Shown here piece after piece: positions 50,958-58,953 of a stretch of 64,000 nucleotides of DNA (its first letter is position 1; every line of letters begins with the position of its first letter). Source of the DNA: Lachnospiraceae bacterium (GTDB lineage: Bacteria; Bacillota; Clostridia; Lachnospirales; Lachnospiraceae). The notes beneath the pieces are model-generated. The model worked only from the letters and a program-made list of their open reading frames with translations. It was not told the origin of the DNA and ran no database searches. The stretch lies in contig CABIZF010000002.1 in NCBI GenBank assembly GCA_902363135.1, forward strand, positions 511,953 to 575,952, written 5' to 3'. The position numbers were made by a program, and so were the translations under genes.

Positions 50958-53389
50958 GGCTTGCTCACTTCCTCCGGCTTTGTCGTAAGCAGACAGTAAA
51001 GCTCGGTGTCCGTCGGGAAGCGGTCAATGAACGGCAGCACCACATTCCCGTAAAAGATAAGCCCCTCGCCCGCTTCGGTGTGGGTTACATACTTCATCTG
51101 CTGCGGGGAGATGTTAAGCTGCTTTGCAAGGATAGCCCGGTCGCCCTGTGCCTGATTGAGCATGAGGACAAAATCGGAGTTTTCAAAGATATTCTCGACT
51201 TCGCGGCTGCTTAAAAGGTCTTTGACGTTCTGTGTGATAGCCGTCGGTATGCCGCCCCATTTACGAAAACGCTTCCAAATCTCCACAGAATAGGCTGCGG
51301 TCTGTTCCTCTTTCAAAAGCAAATGAAATTCGTCCATATAGTAACGGGTTGCCTTTTTCTCGGCGCGGTTGACGGTCACGCGGTTCCACACCTGGTCTTG
51401 CACAATGAGCATACCTAATTTTTTGAGCTGCTTTCCAAGCTGCTTAATATCAAAGCAGACAAGACGGTTTGAAAGCTCCACGTTGGTACGGTGGTTAAAG
51501 ACGTTCAGAGAGCCGGAAACATAAAGCTCCAATGCCGCCGCAATGCGGGCAGCTTCCGGCTCCGGCTGTTTCAGCAGTTCGTTGTAGAGGTCGCCCAAAA
51601 TCGGCATTTTTGCCGGGTCGGGGTCTGCAAGGAAAGGTCGGTACACATTCCTAACGGCGCGGTCAATGACGGTCTTTTCCACGGGCTGCAAGCCCTCTTT
51701 GCCGCCGATAACAAGCTCGCAGAGGGAAAGGATAAAGTCGGATTTCAAGGCAAGCGGGTTGTCGTCCTCGGAGTAGTTGAGGTTAATATCCATAGGGTTC
51801 ACATACTGGGGCTTGCCGTCCATGCCTTTTCCGGCAGGCGACAGACGTATCACTTGCCCGCCCAAACGCTGCACAAGGGAAAAATATTCTGCTTCCGGGT
51901 CGCAGATAATAATATCGTCGTCGGTAATGAGAAAGGCGTTTGTCATTTCCCGTTTTGCCGCAAAGGATTTACCGCTTCCCGGTGTTCCAAGAATAAGCCC
52001 GTTGGGATTTTTCAGTTGCTTGCGGTCGCAGAGTATCATGTTGTTACTAAGGGCATTTAAGCCGTAGTAAAGGGCTGCACCCCTTTGGAAAAGCTCCTGC
52101 GTGATGAACGGGATAAAAATAGCGGTGCTACTGGTCGTAAGCCCTCTTTGAATGGGGATAAGGTTCTCCCCAAGAGGAATAGAGGACATAAAGCCCGCTT
52201 CCTGCAAATAGTCAAGGCGGGTCAGAGCGCAGTTGTTTTTCTGTGCAAAGCCCGCCGTAGCAAAGATGTCATTATCCAGTTTCCGCTTCGTGTCTGCCAT
52301 GTTTACCACAAGGAACGTCAGCAGAAACATTCTTTCATTTCTGCTCTGTAAATCCTGCAAGAGATTTTTCGCTTCGCTGCCGAACGTGGCAAGGTCGGAC
52401 GGAATTATATCCATATCGTACCCGCTGCGTACCGCCTTTTTCTGTTCCTCAATCTTCATCTTGTCGAGGTCGGTAATTTTGCGCTTGATAGTCTTGATTG
52501 CTTCGCTCTGGTCGATACTGCGGATATGCAGATTGACGATAATTCCGTTTTCAAGGTCGAGAATGTCCGAAAGCATACGGTCGTTCAGCTCCGGCGCAAG
52601 GATTTCAAGGAAGCTAACAGCACCGAGCTTGCGCCCCATGCGAAACGTCCTGCCGTCGCCAAAGCGGAACGAGGACGGGGCGATAAAGTCCTTTGTGGTA
52701 AGCCCGGACGGTACAAGCCAGTCCCAAGAGAAACGGAACGGCTCGCCCTCCGGGTGGAAAATCCCATGCAGTACGTTCAAGCGTTCCTGTCCGTTCATGG
52801 GGCGGGCGGTTACACCAAGCACCTTAAAATTATTGAGTACGTCGGTTTCGATACGGGAAAGGCGGGCTTTTGCCGCCGCAAGATTGTCCGCTTCAATGGA
52901 AAAGGTAATGTACTTGCACTTTTCCAGTCCGTTGTTGCCTTTTTCAAGCTGATTTTTAAGCATATCCGCGTACTCCCTGCGGATAGAGTTAAAAGCGTCG
53001 TCCTGCGCCGGAATTTCGATAGCCGCCTGTGCCTTTTCCTTTCTTGCACCCTGATTGATGAAAGAGAGCTGCACCGAAACGGAAGCGTCAAAGTAGTTGA
53101 GAAAATCGCACCAGTTTTCAAAAATGGCTGTCTTATCGTCTGCCTGTGCAAGCTGATAGTTAATATCTTCAAAGACAAGGCTTTTACTGTATTTCTTTTC
53201 CGTTACCCTGCAAATCCCGTCCGGGTACATCTGCAAGTAGGGAATGGTCTGTTGTGCGGTGCGGGGCTTCCCGTCGCCCTTTGCCGCCTGTATCACGGCG
53301 GCGATTTCTTTCTTTTCTGCGCGGGTCAGCTTACGCTTCACGGGATTTTTTACCGCGCGGGTCATGGTTTTTCGTTCTGCCATTGACAA
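50954..53389 (-). CDS. VirB4-like conjugation ATPase, 811 aa
   Basis: Walker A LGTPGSGKSFAAKREM near residue 473 and Walker B YYMDEFHLLLKEEQT near residue 680 mark the AAA ATPase half. The N-terminal half has the usual VirB4/TraE lead (MYPDGICRVTEKKYSKSLVF). It powers assembly of, and transport through, the type IV secretion channel at the inner membrane. The start is TTG 53389 with GGAGG 9 bases upstream, or ATG 53383. It overlaps PrgI by 59 bases. Confidence 0.93.
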   Translation of the reverse strand: MSMAERKTMTRAVKNPVKRKLTRAEKKEIAAVIQAAKGDGKPRTAQQTIPYLQMYPDGICRVTEKKYSKSLVFEDINYQLAQADDKTAIFENWCDFLNYFDASVSVQLSFINQGARKEKAQAAIEIPAQDDAFNSIRREYADMLKNQLEKGNNGLEKCKYITFSIEADNLAAAKARLSRIETDVLNNFKVLGVTARPMNGQERLNVLHGIFHPEGEPFRFSWDWLVPSGLTTKDFIAPSSFRFGDGRTFRMGRKLGAVSFLEILAPELNDRMLSDILDLENGIIVNLHIRSIDQSEAIKTIKRKITDLDKMKIEEQKKAVRSGYDMDIIPSDLATFGSEAKNLLQDLQSRNERMFLLTFLVVNMADTKRKLDNDIFATAGFAQKNNCALTRLDYLQEAGFMSSIPLGENLIPIQRGLTTSSTAIFIPFITQELFQRGAALYYGLNALSNNMILCDRKQLKNPNGLILGTPGSGKSFAAKREMTNAFLITDDDIIICDPEAEYFSLVQRLGGQVIRLSPAGKGMDGKPQYVNPMDINLNYSEDDNPLALKSDFILSLCELVIGGKEGLQPVEKTVIDRAVRNVYRPFLADPDPAKMPILGDLYNELLKQPEPEAARIAAALELYVSGSLNVFNHRTNVELSNRLVCFDIKQLGKQLKKLGMLIVQDQVWNRVTVNRAEKKATRYYMDEFHLLLKEEQTAAYSVEIWKRFRKWGGIPTAITQNVKDLLSSREVENIFENSDFVLMLNQAQGDRAILAKQLNISPQQMKYVTHTEAGEGLIFYGNVVLPFIDRFPTDTELYCLLTTKPEEVSKP

Positions 53390-53741
53390 TAGCCGATACC
53401 TCCTTTTCCAGTTTTCGTTGTTTTTCTATGACGGCATAAAAATTTTCCGTCTGATAGGGGCGTTCCTTTGGTCGGATAAACTTTGTCTGAATGACGTTCT
53501 TTATCACGATTTCAAGGGGCTGCCCGTGTTTTTCATACATTGCCAAGAGGAAGCAGGGAAGCATAACGACAATCATTGCAAATGCCGCCATGCTTGTTCC
53601 CGCGCTGTCTTTGAGCAAAAAGAAAAGCGGTAGTCCCATAGCGAGGGCTGCCGCAAAACATATAATCTGCCGCTTTGTCAGATTAAAAGCGACTTTCGTT
53701 TTGATTTTTGATAAGTCTTTGGGTACGGGTACATACGCCAA
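53331..53741 (-). CDS. PrgI-family conjugation protein, 136 aa
   Basis: Two adjacent membrane segments (ICFAAALAMGLPLFFLL and AAFAMIVVMLPCFLLAMY, about 27-65) in a small protein that begins AYVPVPKDLSKIKTKVAFNL, typical of PrgI/VirB3-like subunits. It forms the channel base with VirB4 and VirB6. ATG 53741 follows AGGAGGAGGTTTTCACTT. Confidence 0.88.
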   Translation of the reverse strand: MAYVPVPKDLSKIKTKVAFNLTKRQIICFAAALAMGLPLFFLLKDSAGTSMAAFAMIVVMLPCFLLAMYEKHGQPLEIVIKNVIQTKFIRPKERPYQTENFYAVIEKQRKLEKEVSAIVNGRTKNHDPRGKKSREA

Positions 53742-53765
53742 GTGAAAACCTCCTCCTTTCGGTCT

Positions 53766-54635
53766 TTAATGGGCGTTAAATATTGACTTCGCAAGTGCGC
53801 CTGTTTTGAATAGGGAGAAGCACAAAATCACGGTGTAGGCTGCAAGGAAGAAAATCGCGCTGTGCAGGTTGTCCGCTACAATCATGCTGCCAACCAAAAC
53901 CGCATAAATGCCGACGCATATCATTATGAGGAAGCCTTGAAAACCGAGGGCGAACAGGGCTTTTAAGTAGTTGTTGCCTATCTGCCCCCACTCTCTGTTG
54001 GTCATAGTTGCAAACGGGATAGGCGATACCGAACAGTAAAGGTAAATTTCTATCATTCTGCCGTACAGGATAACCGTGATAAGCACCGACATGATTTTCA
54101 TGCAAAGGCTCACAAGGCTTGTTTCCATAACGAGCAAAAGCAGTTCGGGGATTTCCATAGCGTCAAGTCCGGCTTGCATGGACGAGAGGGCGGCGTCAAC
54201 GTCGATATTCGTATTGCCGCCGATCACGCCCGCTGCGCCGGAAACAACGTGCTGCGCCATATCGAACACCGCCATAGTGATAGTAAAGGTGTGGGTAACG
54301 AGATACACCGCTACCCACGCCTTGAAAAACCACTTAAAGAACATGAACGTGTCAATATCGTGCATATTGTTCTTTTCCGTTACCATGCTGATAAGCTCCA
54401 CGCATAGAACGTAGGTAATGACAAGCCCCGCAATGGGTACAATCACATTTTCCGACAAACTCTGTATCATGGAAAATATGCCTGCGTTCCACCCCTGCGG
54501 GGTTTGTCCTACCTCTGCGGCGATAGTTCCGACTTTTTCGTTTACGTCCCCGAACATAGTTGACAGATTACCGTTAATGGCTCCAATGAGGATTTCCTTT
54601 ATCCATTCGTTAATCGCGTCAAGTATGCTCTGCAT
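53766..54635 (-). CDS. VirB6/TrbL-like conjugation membrane protein, 289 aa
   Basis: Six hydrophobic segments with an N-terminal amphipathic lead (ILDAINEWIKEILIGAINGN), VIVPIAGLVITYVLCVELIS, then FMFFKWFFKAWVAVYLV and a long C-terminal pair. This pattern is shared by the polytopic channel subunits of Tn1549-like ICEs. It lies between maff2 (upstream) and PrgI. Confidence 0.85.
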   Translation of the reverse strand: MQSILDAINEWIKEILIGAINGNLSTMFGDVNEKVGTIAAEVGQTPQGWNAGIFSMIQSLSENVIVPIAGLVITYVLCVELISMVTEKNNMHDIDTFMFFKWFFKAWVAVYLVTHTFTITMAVFDMAQHVVSGAAGVIGGNTNIDVDAALSSMQAGLDAMEIPELLLLVMETSLVSLCMKIMSVLITVILYGRMIEIYLYCSVSPIPFATMTNREWGQIGNNYLKALFALGFQGFLIMICVGIYAVLVGSMIVADNLHSAIFFLAAYTVILCFSLFKTGALAKSIFNAH

Positions 54636-54651
54636 AGGCTAACCCCGCCGC

Positions 54652-54736
54652 TTAACCGAACAGGCCGGAAAGCAGAGGTACAAGGGTGCCACCGATAAGG
54701 GCAACGCCGCCGCCCGCCATGAGCTGTTTTATCCCC
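54652..54736 (-). pseudogene. maff2, 3' fragment (split by IME2)
   Basis: The frame ends GIKQLMAGGGVALIGGTLVP and LLSGLFG, the C-terminus of the small pilin-like Maff2 proteins, then TAA. Upstream of GIKQL the sequence changes to IME2 DNA, so the N-terminal 45 or so residues are missing; they should be at the other end of IME2, outside the window. Maff2 is a conserved small membrane protein of Tn1549-like transfer operons. Confidence 0.8.
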
Positions 54737-54776
54737 AATTAGGTGTAAAACTCTGCTCGATGGCGGGCGGCGGCGT
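54704..54776. repeat. 17-bp perfect inverted repeat at the maff2-IME2 junction
   Basis: ACGCCGCCGCCCGCCAT (54704-54720), the maff2 codons for MAGGGV, is repeated in inverted form at 54760-54776 with a 39-base spacer. The spacer itself has partly matching arms (GAGCTGTTTTA and TAAAACTCTGCTC). The right arm is inside IME2 DNA. Confidence 0.8.
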
Positions 54777-54825
54777 ACAAAAAATCTATATGGTGTTTTT
54801 AAGAGAACCGTCCCGGCGGGACAGG

Positions 54826-56496
54826 TCAGGCAGTGACCTGTTCCACCTCCGGGATGGGTTTGAGATTAAAATGAATTTCGATAGAAATGTGTCTTGTTTT
54901 ATCTTCGTCAATGCGCTCATGCACGACGATTTCTTTGATTAAGCGGTTGAGGGTGGCTGCGTCCAACTCTGTGATGTTGGCATATTCCTGAATGGCTTCC
55001 ACCCATTGTTTTGCGTCATTGGCAAGCTGGACTTCATCGGACAGCCGCTTTCTGCCCTCGGACACTTTTGTTTTAAGTTCCGTCTGCTCGGTCTGTGTCT
55101 TTTCCAGCATGGTGTTGAAGTTCTGCTCACTGATACGCCCTGCAATCATATCTTCATAAAGCCGCATTACCATTTTGTCCAGAACCTCAATCCGTTCCTC
55201 GTCCCTTGTAAGGGAGCGTTCCATTGCTTCCCGCTGTTCCCGCTGCTCGGCTTCACAGGTATTGGTCAGGCGGTCAGCAACCGCTTTCCCGTCCATCAGG
55301 GCAGCTCTGGCACATTCCCGGATTTTCCGCAGCACATGACTGTAAAGGGTGTCATAATCAATCCGGTGCTGGGTGCAGTGGTTCTTTCCAAAGGCATTGT
55401 AGGTCTTGCAGGAGTAAATCTGCTGGGGATGTTTTGCGTTTGTGTAGCGTACCGTCAGAGACTTCCCACACTCGCCGCATTTTATCAGTCCGGCAAACAG
55501 GCTGATTTCATTGGTCTGCCCCGGACGCTGGCGGGATTTCAGCTTGTTCTGCACAATGTCAAAGCTCATGCGGTCAATCAGCGGTTCATGCTGTCCTTCC
55601 ACTACAATCCAGTCCTCCGGCTTCTTTTCCCCAATCGTGCCGATTTTGAAACGGTAGTCCTTTTTCTGGGAAGCAATCGCCCCAGTGTAAACGGGATTCA
55701 TCAAAAGGTCTTTGATAACGGAAAAGTCCCACATATACCGCCCGTTTTCCGGGTCTTTCTTTTCCCATTTGGTGCGGGTATTGCGAAGCCCCCGTTCCCG
55801 GTTCCACCATGTGGGGCAGGGGATTTTTTCTTCCTCCAGCCGTCTGCGGATATAGTTCGGACCATGACCGTTTAGGGCATATCCGAAAATCAGCCGCACA
55901 ATCGGGGCGGTTTCCTCGTCAATGAGCAGATGGTTTTTGTCCTCCGGGTCTTTCCGATACCCAAACGGGGCAAGACACCCGGTAAACTGTCCTTTCTGCG
56001 CTTTCAGAAGATAAGAGGAATGGACTTTCTTGGAAATATCCTTGCTGTACATCTCGTTCAGGATATTCTTGAACGGGGCGATGTCGTTGTTATCCCGCAG
56101 GGTGTCGATACCGTCATTCATGGCGATATAGCGGACACCGTTTCTTGGGAAAAAGTCCTCAATCAAATGCCCTGTTTGCAAATAGTTACGCCCCAGTCGG
56201 CTGAGGTCTTTCGTGATGACAAGGTTGATTTGCCTGCGCTCAATGGCTCTCAACATTCTCTGTAAATCAGGACGCTCCATATTAAGACCTGTGAAGCCAT
56301 CGTCCTGATAGACTGCCACAACCTCCCATCCCTGCTTTTCGCAGTATTTTTCCAGCATATCACGCTGGTTTGCGATACTGGCACTTTCGCCTTGCAGGTC
56401 ATCGTCCTTTGACAGCCTGCAATAGACCGCCGCACGATAGCCCCCGGCAAGTGCTGAACCGATTGTTCTGTATTCCATTTCGTTCATCATAGCCAT
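54826..56496 (-). CDS. Large serine recombinase of IME2, 556 aa
   Basis: Resolvase domain with catalytic Ser29 (AAVYCRLSKDDDL), INLVITKDLSRLGRNYLQTG, then a recombinase domain (APFGYRKDPEDKNHLLIDEE), zinc ribbon (LIKCGECGKSLTVRY ... HCTQHRI) and coiled coil. It should integrate IME2 at maff2. It is only about 40% like the IME1 enzyme by eye, consistent with different target sites. Its stop lies 90 bases from the junction. Confidence 0.93.
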   Translation of the reverse strand: MAMMNEMEYRTIGSALAGGYRAAVYCRLSKDDDLQGESASIANQRDMLEKYCEKQGWEVVAVYQDDGFTGLNMERPDLQRMLRAIERRQINLVITKDLSRLGRNYLQTGHLIEDFFPRNGVRYIAMNDGIDTLRDNNDIAPFKNILNEMYSKDISKKVHSSYLLKAQKGQFTGCLAPFGYRKDPEDKNHLLIDEETAPIVRLIFGYALNGHGPNYIRRRLEEEKIPCPTWWNRERGLRNTRTKWEKKDPENGRYMWDFSVIKDLLMNPVYTGAIASQKKDYRFKIGTIGEKKPEDWIVVEGQHEPLIDRMSFDIVQNKLKSRQRPGQTNEISLFAGLIKCGECGKSLTVRYTNAKHPQQIYSCKTYNAFGKNHCTQHRIDYDTLYSHVLRKIRECARAALMDGKAVADRLTNTCEAEQREQREAMERSLTRDEERIEVLDKMVMRLYEDMIAGRISEQNFNTMLEKTQTEQTELKTKVSEGRKRLSDEVQLANDAKQWVEAIQEYANITELDAATLNRLIKEIVVHERIDEDKTRHISIEIHFNLKPIPEVEQVTA

Positions 56497-56694
56497 TTAC
56501 CCACACAATCCAGACGGTATCTGGCTCTGTTGAACCTCATCTTCATTATACTTCAAATCTTTCTTTTTAGCAAGATATTCTTTTGTATTTGTTTTGCCGT
56601 ATTTCTGGGAAATCAGGCTGACGAACACATCGGTGGCGTCCAGTTCCCCGTCAAATACGGTTGTCACTTCAATCTTGGTCTTATTTTTCGCCAT
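56497..56694 (-). CDS. Small element protein upstream of the recombinase, 65 aa
   Basis: KIEVTTVFDGELDATDVFVS and LISQKYGKTNTKEYLAKKKD. Similar short proteins precede serine recombinase genes in related IMEs, where they may be excision or regulatory factors, but I do not recognise a family. ATG 56694 follows a weak GGAGGATAACTGCCT site. The stop adjoins the recombinase start at once. Confidence 0.6.
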   Translation of the reverse strand: MAKNKTKIEVTTVFDGELDATDVFVSLISQKYGKTNTKEYLAKKKDLKYNEDEVQQSQIPSGLCG

Positions 56695-56739
56695 AGGCAG
56701 TTATCCTCCATACATGAAAATAGCCAGACAGAGAACGGT

Positions 56740-56925
56740 CGGCAACGAAGTCCGGCAACGGGCTTCAAAAGACCTTGCAAACAATCTCAATCTGGCGTTG
56801 ATTACTATTTATACTTTTCTTTTATTTTTCTGTTGTTTTGGTTGTCAGAGAGGGAAAAAGCCCGGAAATAAGGGATTTTCCCCGGCAACCGGCTCGGCAA
56901 CGGGATAACAACGAAGTCGGCAACG
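56740..56925. repeat. CGGCAACG repeats flanking an AT-rich stretch (candidate IME2 origin)
   Basis: Exact CGGCAACG occurs at 56740-56747, 56753-56760, 56895-56902 and 56918-56925, with a CGGCAACC variant at 56883-56890. Between the clusters is an AT-rich run (about 56797-56850, TTATACTTTTCTTTTATTT). The block lies in the non-coding gap beside the VapE and primase genes. Iterons plus an AT-rich zone are the usual form of an initiator-bound origin. Confidence 0.6.
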
Positions 56926-56936
56926 GGCTGTCATTT

Positions 56937-58331
56937 TCAGAATGGAAGCTCCATCTGCTCTGTGACCTCCACAAAACCGTCCATAGATTTTTCGGGCGGG
57001 TTGTCGGTGTCCGTTGCCGGGATTTCACGCTCCCAGCCCTTTTGTCTGCCGTATTCCGCAAACATCCTCGGATTGGAAAAGTAGTTCCACCCGGTAATGC
57101 ACTGGTTCATTATCTCGTTGATTTCCCGGATTTCCCATTGCTTCGGCTCATCAAAGGTGTGGTTTAAGGCTTCCTTGTAGAGCTGCTTGGAGCAGACCGT
57201 TTCCCCGGTGTACTTATCAAGGTAAGCCTGTATCATCCCGGCTTTGGTGTCCTCCGGCATAAAATCCCGCTGGTGTTCTTTGAGATACCGCTGCATGGCT
57301 GGGCTGAATGACAGCTTGAACATGCCGCTTCGGTAAATCTCCATTGCTTCCGCCCACATCTGGCTGATATAGGCTCTGGAAGCGGCTTCGTCCTCCAAAA
57401 TGTGAACCTCGGCTTGCTCCGGGTACACCATGACCGGGATAAATCGGCGGTTGCCGGAACGGTCAAGGGGGAGAAAGTCAAGGGCGTTGGAAGTGCCGCC
57501 GAACACGCATTGACGGGGGCGGTCTGCCGGGTGAGTTTCATAGGGAATTTTGTAAACCTCTTTCTGGCGGCTTAGAAAGGACTTGATTTCCTCAATGCTC
57601 TTGGCATTGGCGGTTGCCATCATTTCCGACATTTCAATTATCCAGTGACCTTGCAGCTTGCGGTACACGTTATCATCGTCCAGCTTCCGCAAATCATCGG
57701 AAAACCACTCGTCCCGGACTGCCAGCAGCCGGAAGAAGGTGGATTTGCCAGCCCCCTGACCGCCTACCAGACACAGCATGATTTCAAACTTGCTTCCGGG
57801 CTTAAATGCCCTTGTAATCGCCCCCAGCATGAACAGCTTCAAGGCTTCATAGGTGTAATCGTCCACATCAGCTCCCAGAAAGTGCCGCAGACAGAAGCGG
57901 ATGCGCTCAGTCCCGTCCCATGCAAGGCTGTTCAGAAAATCCCGGATGGGGTGGTACTTATTCTCATTCGCCACAATCCCGATGGCGGTTTCAATCTTTT
58001 TCTCACTGGTAAGCCCGTAGGTTTCCTCCAGATAGAGAAGCAGATACTTCATGTCCGTATCGGTCAGGGCTGTGCTTTCTCTGTGAAAACCGATGGGCTT
58101 TATGATGTCCTTGCGGTCGGTCAGGATGTTGTAGGCGATTGCCCCGGCAAGCACAGGGTCACGCTGGAATACGGTCAGGCAGTTCCGTATGCTCTGGCGG
58201 ACGCCGCCTTTCTCGGTGGTTTCCAGAGTTGCCTTTACTTCCTCAACGCTCTGGGGCGGCTGCATGGCGTTCATGGTGTTTTTTAGTTCTTGCTGCGTCT
58301 GCGGCTGCAAGCTCTGCCATTCGCTGTTCAA
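56937..58331 (-). CDS. VapE-like primase-helicase/ATPase of IME2, 464 aa
   Basis: Virulence-associated-E family: RDFLNSLAWDGTERIRFCLR, HFLGADVDDYTYEALKLFML, then Walker A CLVGGQGAGKSTFFRLLAV near residue 198 and Walker B HWIIEMSEMMATANAKSIEE, followed by SFLSRQKEVYKIPYETHPAD. It is an SF3-like helicase of mobile elements acting with a primase. The frame opens with TTG 58331 inside the primase gene (89-base overlap); an internal ATG at 58274 is an alternative. Confidence 0.87.
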   Translation of the reverse strand: MNSEWQSLQPQTQQELKNTMNAMQPPQSVEEVKATLETTEKGGVRQSIRNCLTVFQRDPVLAGAIAYNILTDRKDIIKPIGFHRESTALTDTDMKYLLLYLEETYGLTSEKKIETAIGIVANENKYHPIRDFLNSLAWDGTERIRFCLRHFLGADVDDYTYEALKLFMLGAITRAFKPGSKFEIMLCLVGGQGAGKSTFFRLLAVRDEWFSDDLRKLDDDNVYRKLQGHWIIEMSEMMATANAKSIEEIKSFLSRQKEVYKIPYETHPADRPRQCVFGGTSNALDFLPLDRSGNRRFIPVMVYPEQAEVHILEDEAASRAYISQMWAEAMEIYRSGMFKLSFSPAMQRYLKEHQRDFMPEDTKAGMIQAYLDKYTGETVCSKQLYKEALNHTFDEPKQWEIREINEIMNQCITGWNYFSNPRMFAEYGRQKGWEREIPATDTDNPPEKSMDGFVEVTEQMELPF

Positions 58332-58887
58332 GCTGTATCACATCCTTTCCGTAGTCCATAATCAAAACCGCTTTTTCCTCTGTCTCCCCGAACAGCAGCA
58401 CATCCAGCAGATATTCCACATGGGCTTGCTTCTGCAAGGCTTCCACGAACCGGGGATGAAACGCTTCCTCCGGGGAGTGCGGGGCATAGTCGGTTTTCCA
58501 TACCCGTAAGAGGTGTAGATAATCGGCAAGGACACGGAAGCAATGTGCCTTTGCTTCCCGGAACTGTTCTTCCGGGGATTTCTGCCGGGGCTTGGGCTTC
58601 CTTGCCCTGCCCGGTGGCTTCCAGTCCTCATAGGCAAGCCCGAAGTCACTCGCCAACTGTGCGGCGGCTTCCTTTTTCCCCAGCCCGTACAGGGCAGCTA
58701 CAAAATCAATCACATCCCCATCTGCACCACATCCGAAGCAGTGGAAACGCTTGTCCAGCTTCATGCTGGGGGTCTTATCGTTGTGGAACGGGCAGCAAGC
58801 CATCCCGTTTCTGTTTACCCGGATTCCGTAATGCTCCGCAGCCTGTCTTGTCGTAACGGACTGCTTCACAGCTTCAAATACATTCAA
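58243..58887 (-). CDS. CHC2 zinc-finger primase of IME2, 214 aa
   Basis: The N-terminal DnaG-type zinc finger reads ACCPFHNDKTPSMKLDKRFH and CFGCGADGDVIDFVAALYGL, Cys-His-Cys-Cys in order. No Toprim domain follows, so it probably binds single strands for the VapE partner. The start is taken as TTG 58887 because AAGGAGGAATTGAT precedes it; the ATG at 58932 has no such site. It overlaps VapE. Confidence 0.8.
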   Translation of the reverse strand: MNVFEAVKQSVTTRQAAEHYGIRVNRNGMACCPFHNDKTPSMKLDKRFHCFGCGADGDVIDFVAALYGLGKKEAAAQLASDFGLAYEDWKPPGRARKPKPRQKSPEEQFREAKAHCFRVLADYLHLLRVWKTDYAPHSPEEAFHPRFVEALQKQAHVEYLLDVLLFGETEEKAVLIMDYGKDVIQLEQRMAELAAADAARTKKHHERHAAAPER

Positions 58888-58953
58888 ATCAATTCCTCCT
58901 TGTAAAAAAGAAAAGGCACTTATCATTCTCAATCTGAAAATGGCAAGTGCCTG

